Shown here: positions 26,760-34,286 of the stretch, piece by piece
Layout of the letters: the number at the start of each line of letters is the position of its first letter
Position numbering within the stretch: the stretch's first letter is position 1
NCBI GenBank assembly: GCA_013822345.1
Contig: PNKH01000003.1
Coordinates: 1-64,000 of the forward strand
Direction of reading: 5' to 3'
Source: Isosphaera sp.
Lineage (GTDB): Bacteria > Planctomycetota > Planctomycetia > Gemmatales > Gemmataceae
Length of the DNA stretch: 64,000 bases
Notes under the pieces: generated by a model
Told to the model about the DNA's origin: nothing
The model's database searches: none
What the model saw: the letters and a program-made list of their open reading frames with translations, nothing else
Position numbers and translations under genes: made by a program

Positions 26760-26882
26760 GGCGGGCGGCACCGGTCCTGCGGCGCGGGGCCGGGAACGTA
26801 CCACCCCCGGCCGGCGGGCGTCAACCCGGGTACACTATCGGCCCGGCCGGGGTGCCGGCGTGAGCCCGAGTGGAGCCGCGAG

Positions 26883-27059
26883 ATGTTGACCGCCGACCAG
26901 TTGCTCGCCCGGCTGTACGCCCTCCGCAAGGACTACGCGGACGACCCGGAGGACGAGACGTACCAGGCCCTGCACCACGCGTTCCTGTTCCTGTCGTACA
27001 ACATGGCGGCATTCAAGGAGTACGTCCGGAAGGAGGCGGAGAAGGAAGGCGACGGGTGA
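26883..27059 (+). CDS. Small hypothetical protein, 58 residues
   Basis: ATG 26883 follows a gag-rich leader. The product (MLTADQLLARLYALRKDYAD, then DPEDETYQALHHAFLFLSYN) is acidic at its centre and Lys/Glu-rich at its end, and probably helical, with no signal peptide. I believe similar small proteins occur in Gemmataceae but cannot name a family. It lies upstream of the retron, separated by repeat family H, so a functional link is only possible. Confidence 0.6.
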   Translation: MLTADQLLARLYALRKDYADDPEDETYQALHHAFLFLSYNMAAFKEYVRKEAEKEGDG

Positions 27060-27076
27060 GCGGTCGTGACTCCGTC

Positions 27077-27126
27077 TCGCCGCTTGCGGCGTTGCGCTCG
27101 GGGCGGCGCAACGCCGCAAGCGGCGA
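27077..27126. repeat. Inverted repeat family H, copy 2
   Basis: Perfect 21-base arms lie at 27077-27097 and 27106-27126, sharing the cgccgcttgcggcgttgcg core with copy 1. It lies just after the 58-residue ORF and about 55 bases before the retron RNA, so it could insulate the retron from upstream transcription. Confidence 0.8.
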
Positions 27127-27179
27127 AGCGGGGTGACCACCGACCTTGACGCGGCCCGCCCGGCCCGCGACCATTTCCC

Positions 27180-27355
27180 CGTCGCGGGGCGGACCCGAGC
27201 ACGCCGCCGTCGTGTCCGCAGGGGCGCAACGGGCCGGCACGCCGGGGTTACCCCGGTGGTCGCACACCACCTGTCCCAGCCAGCGCGCGACAGACTGGGC
27301 ACTACCGTGCCCGCCGTGTCGCGCCGGACGAGACTCGTCGGGCCGCCCCGCGACG
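27180..27355 (+). ncRNA. Candidate retron msr-msd RNA
   Basis: The region just before the reverse transcriptase is closed by a perfect 13-base inverted repeat: a1 at 27180-27192 and a2 at 27343-27355. After a single bulged A (27193), CCCGA at 27194-27198 pairs with TCGGG at 27338-27342, so the helix ends right before G27199. That G is in an AGC triplet, the usual context of the retron branching guanosine. Inside are a hairpin with TTA loop at 27242-27256, a two-part hairpin at 27285-27324 (8-bp outer and 6-bp inner stems around TACC), and a small hairpin at 27327-27339. A weak TTGACG at 27146-27151 could be its -35 box. This is the textbook order a1-msr-msd-a2-RT. The fold is inferred by eye. 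Confidence 0.72.
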
Positions 27356-27380
27356 CTCCCCCACCACCGGCAAGGCGGCC

Positions 27381-28709
27381 GTGCCGACGTTCGACGCGGA
27401 ACGATTCCTGTTCTCGCTGGCCGGCGGGCTCCGGGCCGGGGCGTGGGCGGACGCCGACCTCCGGGCCGCCCTCCGCGGCGCCGCCAGCGACCGCCCGGTC
27501 CGGGCGCCGGGCCTGGTCCCGCGCCTCCTCCGCCGCTTCCACGGCACCCCCGGCTACGGCGAACTCCTGCTGTTCCTAGTGAACGACCCGGGCCTCGCGC
27601 GGGCCGTCGACCGCCTGACCTGGTCGCGCCCGCAGCCCGGCCCCGCCAAACCGGCGATGGGTCAACCGCCCCCGCGCCTCGGAACACTCGCCATCCCGGC
27701 CCTGGCGACCGAGGCCGCGCTCGGGACCTGGCTCGGCGTCGGCCCGGACCGCCTCCGCTGGCTCGCCGACCTCACCGGCCGGAACCGCCGCCACCCGCCC
27801 GGCCCGCTCCGCACCTACCGCCACCGGTGGGTGCCGAAGGCCGACGGCCGGGCCCGGCTGCTCGAGATCCCCCGCCCCGGGCTGAAGCTCGTCCAGCGGA
27901 AGATCCTCGCCGACCTCCTCGACGCCGTCCCGGCGCACCCGGCGGCGCACGGGTTCCGCCCCGGCCGGTCGGCGGTCACGAACGCGGCCGAGCACTGCGG
28001 CCGGGCGGTGGTCGTCCGCCTCGACCTCGCCGACTTCTTCCCGTCCGTCCCGGCCGCCCGGGTGTCCCGGATCTTCCGCACCCTCGGATACCCCGACCCG
28101 GTCGCCCGCCTGCTGACCGGGCTGTGCACCACCCGGGTGCCGGCCGACGTGTGGGACACCCGCCCGAACCCCGGCCCGGCCGACCACCCGGCCCGGGTGC
28201 GGTTCGCCGGGCGGCACCTGCCGCAAGGCGCCCCGACTTCGCCGGCCCTGGCGAACCTCGCCGCCCACCGCCTCGACCGCCGCCTCGCCCGGCTCGCGAC
28301 CGCCGTCGGGGCGACGTACACCCGGTACGCCGACGACCTGGCGTTCTCCGGCGGCAACGCCGTCCGCCGCGGGGCCGCCCGCCTCGCCCGGCTGGTCGCG
28401 GTCGTCGCCCGGGAGGAGGGATTCGCGGTGAACCCGGGGAAGACGCGGGTGATGACCCGGGCCGGGCGGCAGACGGTCACCGGCGTCGTGGTGAACGCCC
28501 GGCCGAACCTGCCGCGGGCGGAGTTCGACCGGCTGAAGGCGACGCTCACCAACTGCGTCCGGCACGGCCCGGGCGGGCAGAACCGCGGCGGCCACGCCGA
28601 CTTCCGCGCCCACCTCGCCGGTCGGGTCGCGCACCTGGCGGCGGTTCACCCCGGCCGCGGCCGCAAGGTGTGGGCGCTGTTCGACCGCATCGCGTGGCCC
28701 GCGGGCTGA
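27381..28709 (+). CDS. Retron-type reverse transcriptase
   Basis: This enzyme should make multicopy single-stranded DNA from the RNA encoded just upstream. The 442-residue protein starts at GTG 27381, 25 bases after a2. Retron-specific signatures are present: region X NAAEH (201-205), motif A RLDLADFF with Asp215, LPQGAPTSP (280-288), YADD (316-319), NPGKTRVM (351-358), and region Y VTG (366-368) followed by VVVN. HGFRPGRS at 190-197 and the general sequence resemble the myxobacterial-type retron enzymes as I remember them. Residues 1-130 form an extra N-terminal region without a recognised domain. There is no maturase, HNH or Cas1 part. No effector gene is evident; the next gene is a phosphoglucosamine mutase. 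Confidence 0.92.
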   Translation: MPTFDAERFLFSLAGGLRAGAWADADLRAALRGAASDRPVRAPGLVPRLLRRFHGTPGYGELLLFLVNDPGLARAVDRLTWSRPQPGPAKPAMGQPPPRLGTLAIPALATEAALGTWLGVGPDRLRWLADLTGRNRRHPPGPLRTYRHRWVPKADGRARLLEIPRPGLKLVQRKILADLLDAVPAHPAAHGFRPGRSAVTNAAEHCGRAVVVRLDLADFFPSVPAARVSRIFRTLGYPDPVARLLTGLCTTRVPADVWDTRPNPGPADHPARVRFAGRHLPQGAPTSPALANLAAHRLDRRLARLATAVGATYTRYADDLAFSGGNAVRRGAARLARLVAVVAREEGFAVNPGKTRVMTRAGRQTVTGVVVNARPNLPRAEFDRLKATLTNCVRHGPGGQNRGGHADFRAHLAGRVAHLAAVHPGRGRKVWALFDRIAWPAG

Positions 28710-28803
28710 GCCGGGCCGCCCGAGCGACGCCGTCCCAACCCGCTACACCTCCCGGAACCCGCTCTAGAATTGTCGCGGCCCGCACCTCACAGGGTTCCCG
28801 ACG

Positions 28804-30156
28804 ATGCCCGAGCCGAACGTCCTGATCGTGTCCGTGTCCGGGGTCCGCGGGCTGGTCGGCCGCGGGCTGTCCGCGGACGTCGCCGCCCGGTTCGCCGCCG
28901 CCTACGGGTCCACCGTCGCCGGCAAGCCGGTCGTCGTCTCTCGCGACGGCCGGCCGAGCGGCGAGATGCTCAGGCACGCGGTCATCGCCGGCCTCCAGGA
29001 GGCCGGCTGCACGGTCGAGGACATCGGCATCACCCCGACCCCGACCGTCGGGTTCGCCGTCCGGCAGCTGCGGGCCGCCGGCGGCATCCAGATCACCGCC
29101 AGCCACAACCCGGCGCCGTGGAACGGGCTGAAGATGTTCGGCCCGGACGGGGCGGTGCTGTCGGCGGGCGCCGGGGCGGAGGTGAAGGCGCTGTACGACA
29201 GCGGCGACTACGCCCGCGCCGGGTGGGACGGGATCGGCACCACCCGCGTCCCCCCGGACGTGCCGGCCGAGCACGCCCGGGCGGTCCTCGACACGGTCAG
29301 CGTCGCGGCGGTGGCGGGCCAGGCGTTCCGGGTGTTCCTGGACGCGAACGCCGGGTCCGGCGGGCCGCTCGGCACCCGGTTACTCCGCGACTTCGGGTGC
29401 GCGGTGGTGCAGTTCGAGTGCGAGCCGACCGGGCGGTTCGTCCACGAACCGGAGCCGACCCCGGCCCACCTGGCGGACGTGGCCCCGTGGGTCAGGGAGC
29501 ACGAGTGCGCCGTCGGGTTCGTGCTCGACCCGGACGCCGACCGACTCGCCCTGATCGACGAGCACGGCATGTGCGTCTCGGAGGAGGCGACGCTGGCGCT
29601 GGCCGCCCGCTACCGGCTGCGGCACGAGAAGGGGCCGGTGGTGGTGAATATGTCCACGTCGCGGATGGTGGAGGACGTGGCGAAGGAGTTCGGGTGCCCG
29701 TTCCACCGGTCGGCGGTCGGGGAGGCGAACGTGGTCGGGCGGATGCGGGAGGTCGGGGCGGTGTTCGGCGGGGAGGGGAACGGCGGGGTGATCGACCCGC
29801 GGGTCGGGTGGGTCCGCGACCCGTTCGCCGGGATGGCGTACATCCTGTCGCTGATGGCCGAGGAGGGGAAGCCGTTCTCGCAACTCGTCGCGGGGCTGCC
29901 GCGGTACGCGATGCTGAAGACGAAGTACACGGTGTCGCGGGAGAAGCTGCCGGCGGCGCTGGCGGCGCTGGAGAAGCGGTGGCCGGACGCCCGGGTGGAC
30001 CGGCAGGACGGGCTGCGGCTGGACGGGGCGGACTGGTGGCTGCACGTCCGCGGGAGCAACACCGAGCCGGTGGTGCGGGTGATCGCGGAGGCGCCGACGG
30101 AGGAGCAAACCCGCGGGCTGTGCGACGCGGCCGCGGCGGTCGTGAAGGCGGATTAA
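28804..30156 (+). CDS. Phosphoglucosamine mutase / phosphohexomutase
   Basis: This is an alpha-D-phosphohexomutase of 450 residues. The catalytic phosphoserine loop is TASHNPAPWNG, the metal-binding loop is DPDADRLALID, the sugar-binding loop is GEGNGGVI, and the C-terminal phosphate loop is RGSNTEPVVRVI. The N-terminal SGVRGLVG is also typical. The sequence is closer to the short GlmM/ManB group, so glucosamine-6-P to glucosamine-1-P for peptidoglycan precursors is likely, but phosphomannomutase activity cannot be excluded. Its TAA stop lies inside repeat family I. Confidence 0.88.
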   Translation: MPEPNVLIVSVSGVRGLVGRGLSADVAARFAAAYGSTVAGKPVVVSRDGRPSGEMLRHAVIAGLQEAGCTVEDIGITPTPTVGFAVRQLRAAGGIQITASHNPAPWNGLKMFGPDGAVLSAGAGAEVKALYDSGDYARAGWDGIGTTRVPPDVPAEHARAVLDTVSVAAVAGQAFRVFLDANAGSGGPLGTRLLRDFGCAVVQFECEPTGRFVHEPEPTPAHLADVAPWVREHECAVGFVLDPDADRLALIDEHGMCVSEEATLALAARYRLRHEKGPVVVNMSTSRMVEDVAKEFGCPFHRSAVGEANVVGRMREVGAVFGGEGNGGVIDPRVGWVRDPFAGMAYILSLMAEEGKPFSQLVAGLPRYAMLKTKYTVSREKLPAALAALEKRWPDARVDRQDGLRLDGADWWLHVRGSNTEPVVRVIAEAPTEEQTRGLCDAAAAVVKAD

Positions 30157-30274
30157 CCACAGAGGACACAGAGGGCACAGAGGAAGACCGAAGACCGAGG
30201 GCAGGAGTTGTTTTGAACCCTGCATCTCTCGGCCTGCTGTCTTCCTCTGTGCCCTCTGTGTCCTCTGTGGTTAA
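30153..30274. repeat. 36-bp perfect inverted repeat (family I)
   Basis: The arms at 30153-30188 and 30239-30274 are exact reverse complements, each beginning TTAACCACAGAGGACACAG, with a 50-base centre. The TAA at 30154-30156 is the stop codon of the phosphohexomutase gene. The composition is purine-rich and much lower in GC than the neighbours. It lies between convergent genes. Confidence 0.9.
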
Positions 30275-30287
30275 TCCTGCTTCCGTC

Positions 30288-31412
30288 CTACTTCGCCGTG
30301 ACCTCGGTCGGGACGAGGTGGTTGATCATGTACGTCCGGCGGTCCGGGTCGCGAGCCTCCGGCTGGGTGGTCCCCTTGTCGTCGGTGCAGCGGGCGGCGA
30401 CCCGCAGGACGCCGGCGGGGGCGGTCAGCGGGCCGGACTCCCACGCCACCCACCCGAGCGGTCTCCCTTTGTCGTGCTTCGCCGGCTGCCACGTCTTCCC
30501 GCCGTCGAGGGTGAACTCGACCTTGGCGACGGCGTGCTCGCCGGCCCACGCCCGGCCCGACAGCACGAACCCCGCCGCCTTCACCACCGCCCCCGGCCCG
30601 ACCGACGTGACCACCGCCTTCGGCTGGATCGCGGTCACCGGGACCAGCCGCGGGCCGGCCGCGGCTCGCTCCCAGACGGAGTAGTCGAACGTCTGCCAGA
30701 ACCCGGTGTACGGCCGGTCGGTGACGACGACCCGGGTCAGCCACTTGACCGACGCCATCCCGTACCACCCGCCGACGACCGCCCGGAGCGGGGCCCCGTG
30801 GTCGGCGGTCAGCGGGGCGCCGTTCATGTGCCAGGCGAGGAGCGTCTCGTCCGCCTTCGCCTTGGCGAGCGGGATGCCGCGGTCGAACGGGATCGGCCCG
30901 GGCGTGGCCGGGTCGGCGATCGCCCCCTTGTCCGCCCCGACGAGGACCACGTCGACCGCCCCGGCCTTCACCCCGGCGCGCTCGAGCACCGCCCCGAGCG
31001 CGACGCCGGTCCACTTCGCGGTCCCGACCGCCCCGTGCCCCCACTGCAGCCCGCGGGCCGGCGGGACCAGGAACACCCGCCCGTTCCCGGCGCACTCCAG
31101 GGTGATGTCGAGGGTCGCCGTCCCCATCTTCTGCAGGTCGTCGAGGCTGAGGGTCAGCGGCTTGCCGACGTGCCCCTCGACGGCGAGGGTGAAGGTCTTC
31201 GGGTCGAGGGCCGGCACCGGGAAGTGGTTGCGGACGTAGAACGCCTCGGTCGGGGTGGTGGCCGGGCCGAGGTCGGCGAGCTGCGTCTCCAGGTTCCGCG
31301 GCTCGCGCATCCGGACGACCAGGCCGTCGGCGGCGGTGGCGAACTGCGGGACGGCGCCCGCGGCGACGGCGGCCGGGACGGCGCGGAACAGGTCGCGGCG
31401 GGAAAGGGGCAT
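30288..31412 (-). CDS. Sulfite oxidase-like molybdopterin enzyme (Tat-exported)
   Basis: The start at 31412 gives 374 residues with a twin-arginine leader (SRRDLFRAVPAAVAAGA). The molybdopterin domain shows FYVRNHFPVP, LECAGNGR with the conserved Mo-ligand Cys, WGHGAVGTAKWTGVAL and GWYGMASVKWL. The C-terminal Mo-co dimerisation domain follows (FVLSGRAWAG, VEFTLDGGKTWQ). This is the sulfite oxidase fold, which oxidises sulfite or a related substrate in the periplasm. No heme domain or cytochrome partner gene lies beside it, so its electron acceptor and exact substrate are unknown. Confidence 0.88.
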   Translation of the reverse strand: MPLSRRDLFRAVPAAVAAGAVPQFATAADGLVVRMREPRNLETQLADLGPATTPTEAFYVRNHFPVPALDPKTFTLAVEGHVGKPLTLSLDDLQKMGTATLDITLECAGNGRVFLVPPARGLQWGHGAVGTAKWTGVALGAVLERAGVKAGAVDVVLVGADKGAIADPATPGPIPFDRGIPLAKAKADETLLAWHMNGAPLTADHGAPLRAVVGGWYGMASVKWLTRVVVTDRPYTGFWQTFDYSVWERAAAGPRLVPVTAIQPKAVVTSVGPGAVVKAAGFVLSGRAWAGEHAVAKVEFTLDGGKTWQPAKHDKGRPLGWVAWESGPLTAPAGVLRVAARCTDDKGTTQPEARDPDRRTYMINHLVPTEVTAK

Positions 31413-31433
31413 GCGGCGCTCCTGATGTGGTCC

Positions 31434-31493
31434 GTCCGAGCCCGAGCGCCAGCGAGGGCCGGGGCGCACCCTCGCTGGCGCTCGGGCTCGGAC
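31434..31493. repeat. Inverted repeat family G, variant copy
   Basis: The 25-base arms at 31434-31458 and 31469-31493 are exact reverse complements. The end gtccgagcc is shared with the other family G copies, but the inner part reads cgagcgccagcgaggg. It fills the gap between the sulfite oxidase-like and SMP-30 genes. Confidence 0.75.
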
Positions 31494-31506
31494 CCGTCGG
31501 CCGCCG

Positions 31507-32544
31507 TCAGAACCCGAGGCCCTTGGTGGCCGTCTTCACCCGCACGAGCTTGTCGTTCGCGCAGATGTACAGCACCGTCCCGTCGTCACCCCAGCCGCAA
31601 TTCGCGTTCCGGTCGCCGATCACGATCTTCCCGAGGTAGGTGTGGTCCGGGGCGAACACGAACACCCCGTCCGGGCCGGTCGCGAACACGTTCCCCTTCT
31701 GGTCCACCTTCAGCCCGTCCGGCAGCCCCGGCTTCTTCGCCCTCACCGCCTCGGTCGCGTCGTGGATCTGCTTCCCCGGCCCGGAGATGTTGCCATCCGT
31801 CCCGATCGGGAACGCCATCCAGATCGCCTTGTCCGGGTCCGAGTTCGCGACGTACAGGGTCTTCTCGTCCGGCGACAGCCCGATCCCGTTCGGCCGGGTC
31901 ATCTCCTTGGTCAGCAGCGTCAGCTCGCCCTTCGGGGTGAGGCGGTACACGCCCTGGAAGTCGAGCTCCTTCTTCGGGTCCTTCATCTGGCCGGGGAGGC
32001 CGTACGGCGGGTCGGTGAAGTACAGGTCGCCGTTCTTCGCGAACACCAGGTCGTTCGGGCTGTTCAGCCGCTTCCCCATGTACTTGTCGGCCAGCGTCTC
32101 GAACGACTTCCCGTCCTTGCCGAGGCGCGACACCCGGCGGTCGCCGTGCTGGCACAGGATCAGCCGGCCGTCCTTGTCGAAGGTGAGGCCGTTGGCCCCC
32201 GGCTCGTACCCGGTGAACGGCTCGCTCCCGGTGTACCCGCTCGGCTTCAGAAAATCGGACACGCCGTCCTTGGCCGACCACTTCACGACGCGGTTGTTCG
32301 GGATGTCGGTGAACAGCAGGGCGTTCGCCTTCTTGTCCCAGACCGGCCCCTCGGTCCACTTGAACCCGCCGGCGAGCACCTCGATCTTGGCGTCCTTCGG
32401 GATCAGGGCGTCGAACCGCGGGTCCTTGCGGTCGAACCCGCCGAGCGTCGCCGGCAGCTTCGGGTCCTGCGCACGGGCGAGCCGGGGGTGTAAGCCCCCG
32501 GAGGTCAGAACGGCGGCCGCGAGGAGGGGGAGCGTGCGGAACAC
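31507..32544 (-). CDS. SMP-30/gluconolactonase-family secreted protein
   Basis: GTG 32544 is chosen as the start because a ggag site lies about nine bases upstream and a signal peptide follows (VFRTLPLLAAAVLTSGG). The 345-residue product is a six-bladed propeller of the SMP-30/Gnl/LRE family: FKWTEGPVWDKK, LLFTDIPNNRV, GANGLTFDKDGRL, NSPNDLVFAKNGDLYFTDPPYG, RPNGIGLSPDEKTLYVANSD and GLPDGLKVDQKGNVF. The metal-binding Glu, Asn and Asp positions are present. It probably hydrolyses a sugar lactone outside the cytoplasm. Confidence 0.9.
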   Translation of the reverse strand: MFRTLPLLAAAVLTSGGLHPRLARAQDPKLPATLGGFDRKDPRFDALIPKDAKIEVLAGGFKWTEGPVWDKKANALLFTDIPNNRVVKWSAKDGVSDFLKPSGYTGSEPFTGYEPGANGLTFDKDGRLILCQHGDRRVSRLGKDGKSFETLADKYMGKRLNSPNDLVFAKNGDLYFTDPPYGLPGQMKDPKKELDFQGVYRLTPKGELTLLTKEMTRPNGIGLSPDEKTLYVANSDPDKAIWMAFPIGTDGNISGPGKQIHDATEAVRAKKPGLPDGLKVDQKGNVFATGPDGVFVFAPDHTYLGKIVIGDRNANCGWGDDGTVLYICANDKLVRVKTATKGLGF

Positions 32545-32611
32545 GGGAAGCTCCGGAGAGGAACGGGGTGATGGGCAACATCGTACCCGGCCGTGGCGGC
32601 GGAGCAATGCG

Positions 32612-33169
32612 CTACCCGCGCATCTTCCGGAGCGTCTCCCACAGGACGGAGGCGATGTTCCAGGCGTCGTCGTGCCCGCGGTGGTGCGTCCCCTCCAGCG
32701 GCAGCCCGAGCAGGGCCAGTGCCTGCGGCAGCCCGACCTCGCTCGGTAACCCCCGTGAGATCGCGAAGAGTGTCTTCGCGTTCAGGTGGCTCGGGCCGAA
32801 CGGGTACCGCACCCCGGTCTCCCGGCACTGCCGCTCGAACTGCCGGCGGTCGTAGTCCCCGAAGCTCGCCCACAGCCGGTCCGCCGACCGGTACTCGTCC
32901 TCCAGCAGCCGGCAGGCGTCCTTGAAGAGGATGCCGCCGTCCACCAGGTCCTGGGTGAGGGTGGTCAGCTGCGTGCAGAACGGGCCGACGGTCGACCGCT
33001 CCGGCCGGACCAGGATGCTCCGCTTCTCGAGCCTCCGGCCGGTCGCCACCTCCAGCGGGCACAAGCCGACCTCGATGATGTCGTTCGCCTGGCCCTTCGG
33101 CGGGAACCCGCCCTCCCAGCAGGTGGACTCGATGTCGATCACCAGGACGTGGTCGAGCCGCTTCGCCAT
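32612..33169 (-). CDS. DEDDh 3'-5' exonuclease (ERI1/KapD-like)
   Basis: A compact 185-residue exonuclease domain. The DEDD acidic residues are in VIDIEST (first motif), FGDYDRRQF (second motif, about 103-111) and HHRGHDDAWNIA (third motif with the DEDDh histidine). Similar stand-alone proteins trim RNA or DNA 3' ends. The ATG at 33169 gives a start without extension. It is divergent from the H1-like gene. Confidence 0.88.
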   Translation of the reverse strand: MAKRLDHVLVIDIESTCWEGGFPPKGQANDIIEVGLCPLEVATGRRLEKRSILVRPERSTVGPFCTQLTTLTQDLVDGGILFKDACRLLEDEYRSADRLWASFGDYDRRQFERQCRETGVRYPFGPSHLNAKTLFAISRGLPSEVGLPQALALLGLPLEGTHHRGHDDAWNIASVLWETLRKMRG

Positions 33170-33321
33170 CGGGTCCGCCCTTCGAGGTGCCGGGTCGCGC
33201 CGGGTTTACTGTACGCGCCGGGTCGGGGAGAGAGTCGGGCGGCGCGGTTCCGCTACACCGGCGGGCGCGGGCGTGGTACAGTTCGTCACGCCCACAACCA
33301 TCTCGAACCGGGGGACGAGCG

Positions 33322-33718
33322 ATGGCGGACGACGACAAGACGACATCCGGGCTGGGGGCGGTCGGGGGGCGGCCGCCGGGGCGGCGGCCGGTTCGATCCT
33401 CGGCCCGATCGGGGCGGCGGTCGGGGCGGTGGTCGGGGGGTCGCCGGGGCGAACGCCCGCGAGATCGCGGCCGCGGCGAAGCCGAAGCGGAAGCCGGCGG
33501 CCAAGAAGGCGGCCGCGAAGAAGCCGGCCGCCGCCCGGGCGGTCGCCGCCAAGCCGGCCGCGAAGAAGACCGCGGCCAAGTCCGCCGCCCGGAAGGCGGC
33601 CGGGAAGCCGGCCGCGGCCAAGAAGACGGCCACGAAGGCGTCGGCCAAACCGGCCGCCGCCAAGAAGGCGACGGGGAAGTCGGCCGGTAAGAAGACCACC
33701 GGGAAGCGGTCGAAGTGA
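33322..33718 (+). pseudogene. Lys/Ala-rich histone H1-like protein, two frameshifts
   Basis: ATG 33322 starts MADDDKTTSGLGAVGG. After a run of six G at 33364-33369 the expected continuation (AAAGAAAGSILGPIGAAVGA) is in another frame. After a second six-G run at 33435-33440 it shifts again to AGANAREIAAAAKPKRKPAA and a long tail of KKPAAAK-type repeats, stopping at 33718. Adding one G to each run restores one protein of about 132 residues. The small glycine-zipper-like hydrophobic part is followed by a very basic tail like bacterial H1 homologues that bind DNA. It could be a true pseudogene, a phase-variable gene or an assembly error at homopolymers. Confidence 0.65.
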
Positions 33719-33734
33719 CCCCCGGAGGCGCCCG

Positions 33735-34262
33735 ATGGACGTGCTCATTTCGGCCGACCAGATCCGCGCCCGGCTGGACGGGCTGGCGGCCGACATCACC
33801 CGGGCGTACGAGGGGAAGCCGCTGACCGTGGTCGGGGTGCTGACCGGGTGCCTGATGTTCGTGGCCGACGTGGTCCGGCGGATCGACCTGCCGCTGCGGG
33901 TCGCGTTCGTCACCGCGTCCAGCTACCGGGGGGCTGCCACCACCCCCGGGGCCCTGACCATCCGGGACGACTCGCTCCCGGACCTCTCCGGCCGGCACGT
34001 CCTCTTGCTCGACGACATCCTGGACACCGGGCGGACGCTCACCCGGGTGGTCACCCACCTGCTCGACCGCGGGGCGGCGTCGGTCAAGGTCGGGGTGCTG
34101 CTCCGGAAGGTCGGGCGGCAGGAGGTGCCGTTCGACCCGGACTTCGTCGGGTTCACCATCCCGGACCGGTTCGTCGTCGGGTACGGGCTGGACCACGACG
34201 ACGAGTACCGGCACCTGCCGTACATCGGGGTGCTGCCGGGGGCCGGCGACCCCGCGGCGTGA
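33735..34262 (+). CDS. hpt: Hypoxanthine phosphoribosyltransferase
   Basis: Hpt salvages hypoxanthine and guanine to IMP and GMP using PRPP. ATG 33735 is preceded by ggagg at 33724-33728, and the product is 175 residues. The PRPP-binding motif LLLDDILDTGRTL, the flexible loop region ASSYRGA, GVLTGCLMF near the N-terminus and the C-terminal VGYGLDHDDEYRHLPYIGVL are all diagnostic. It lies 16 bases after the H1-like gene and 24 bases before the next gene. Confidence 0.95.
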   Translation: MDVLISADQIRARLDGLAADITRAYEGKPLTVVGVLTGCLMFVADVVRRIDLPLRVAFVTASSYRGAATTPGALTIRDDSLPDLSGRHVLLLDDILDTGRTLTRVVTHLLDRGAASVKVGVLLRKVGRQEVPFDPDFVGFTIPDRFVVGYGLDHDDEYRHLPYIGVLPGAGDPAA

Positions 34263-34286
34263 CACCCTCGCGGACGGACCCCCCGC

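Noticed and set aside
27381-28709. Group II intron maturase or CRISPR-associated reverse transcriptase
   Set aside because: There is no maturase X/HNH region, no intron RNA domains V/VI, and no cas genes or repeats nearby. NAxxH and VTG are retron features.
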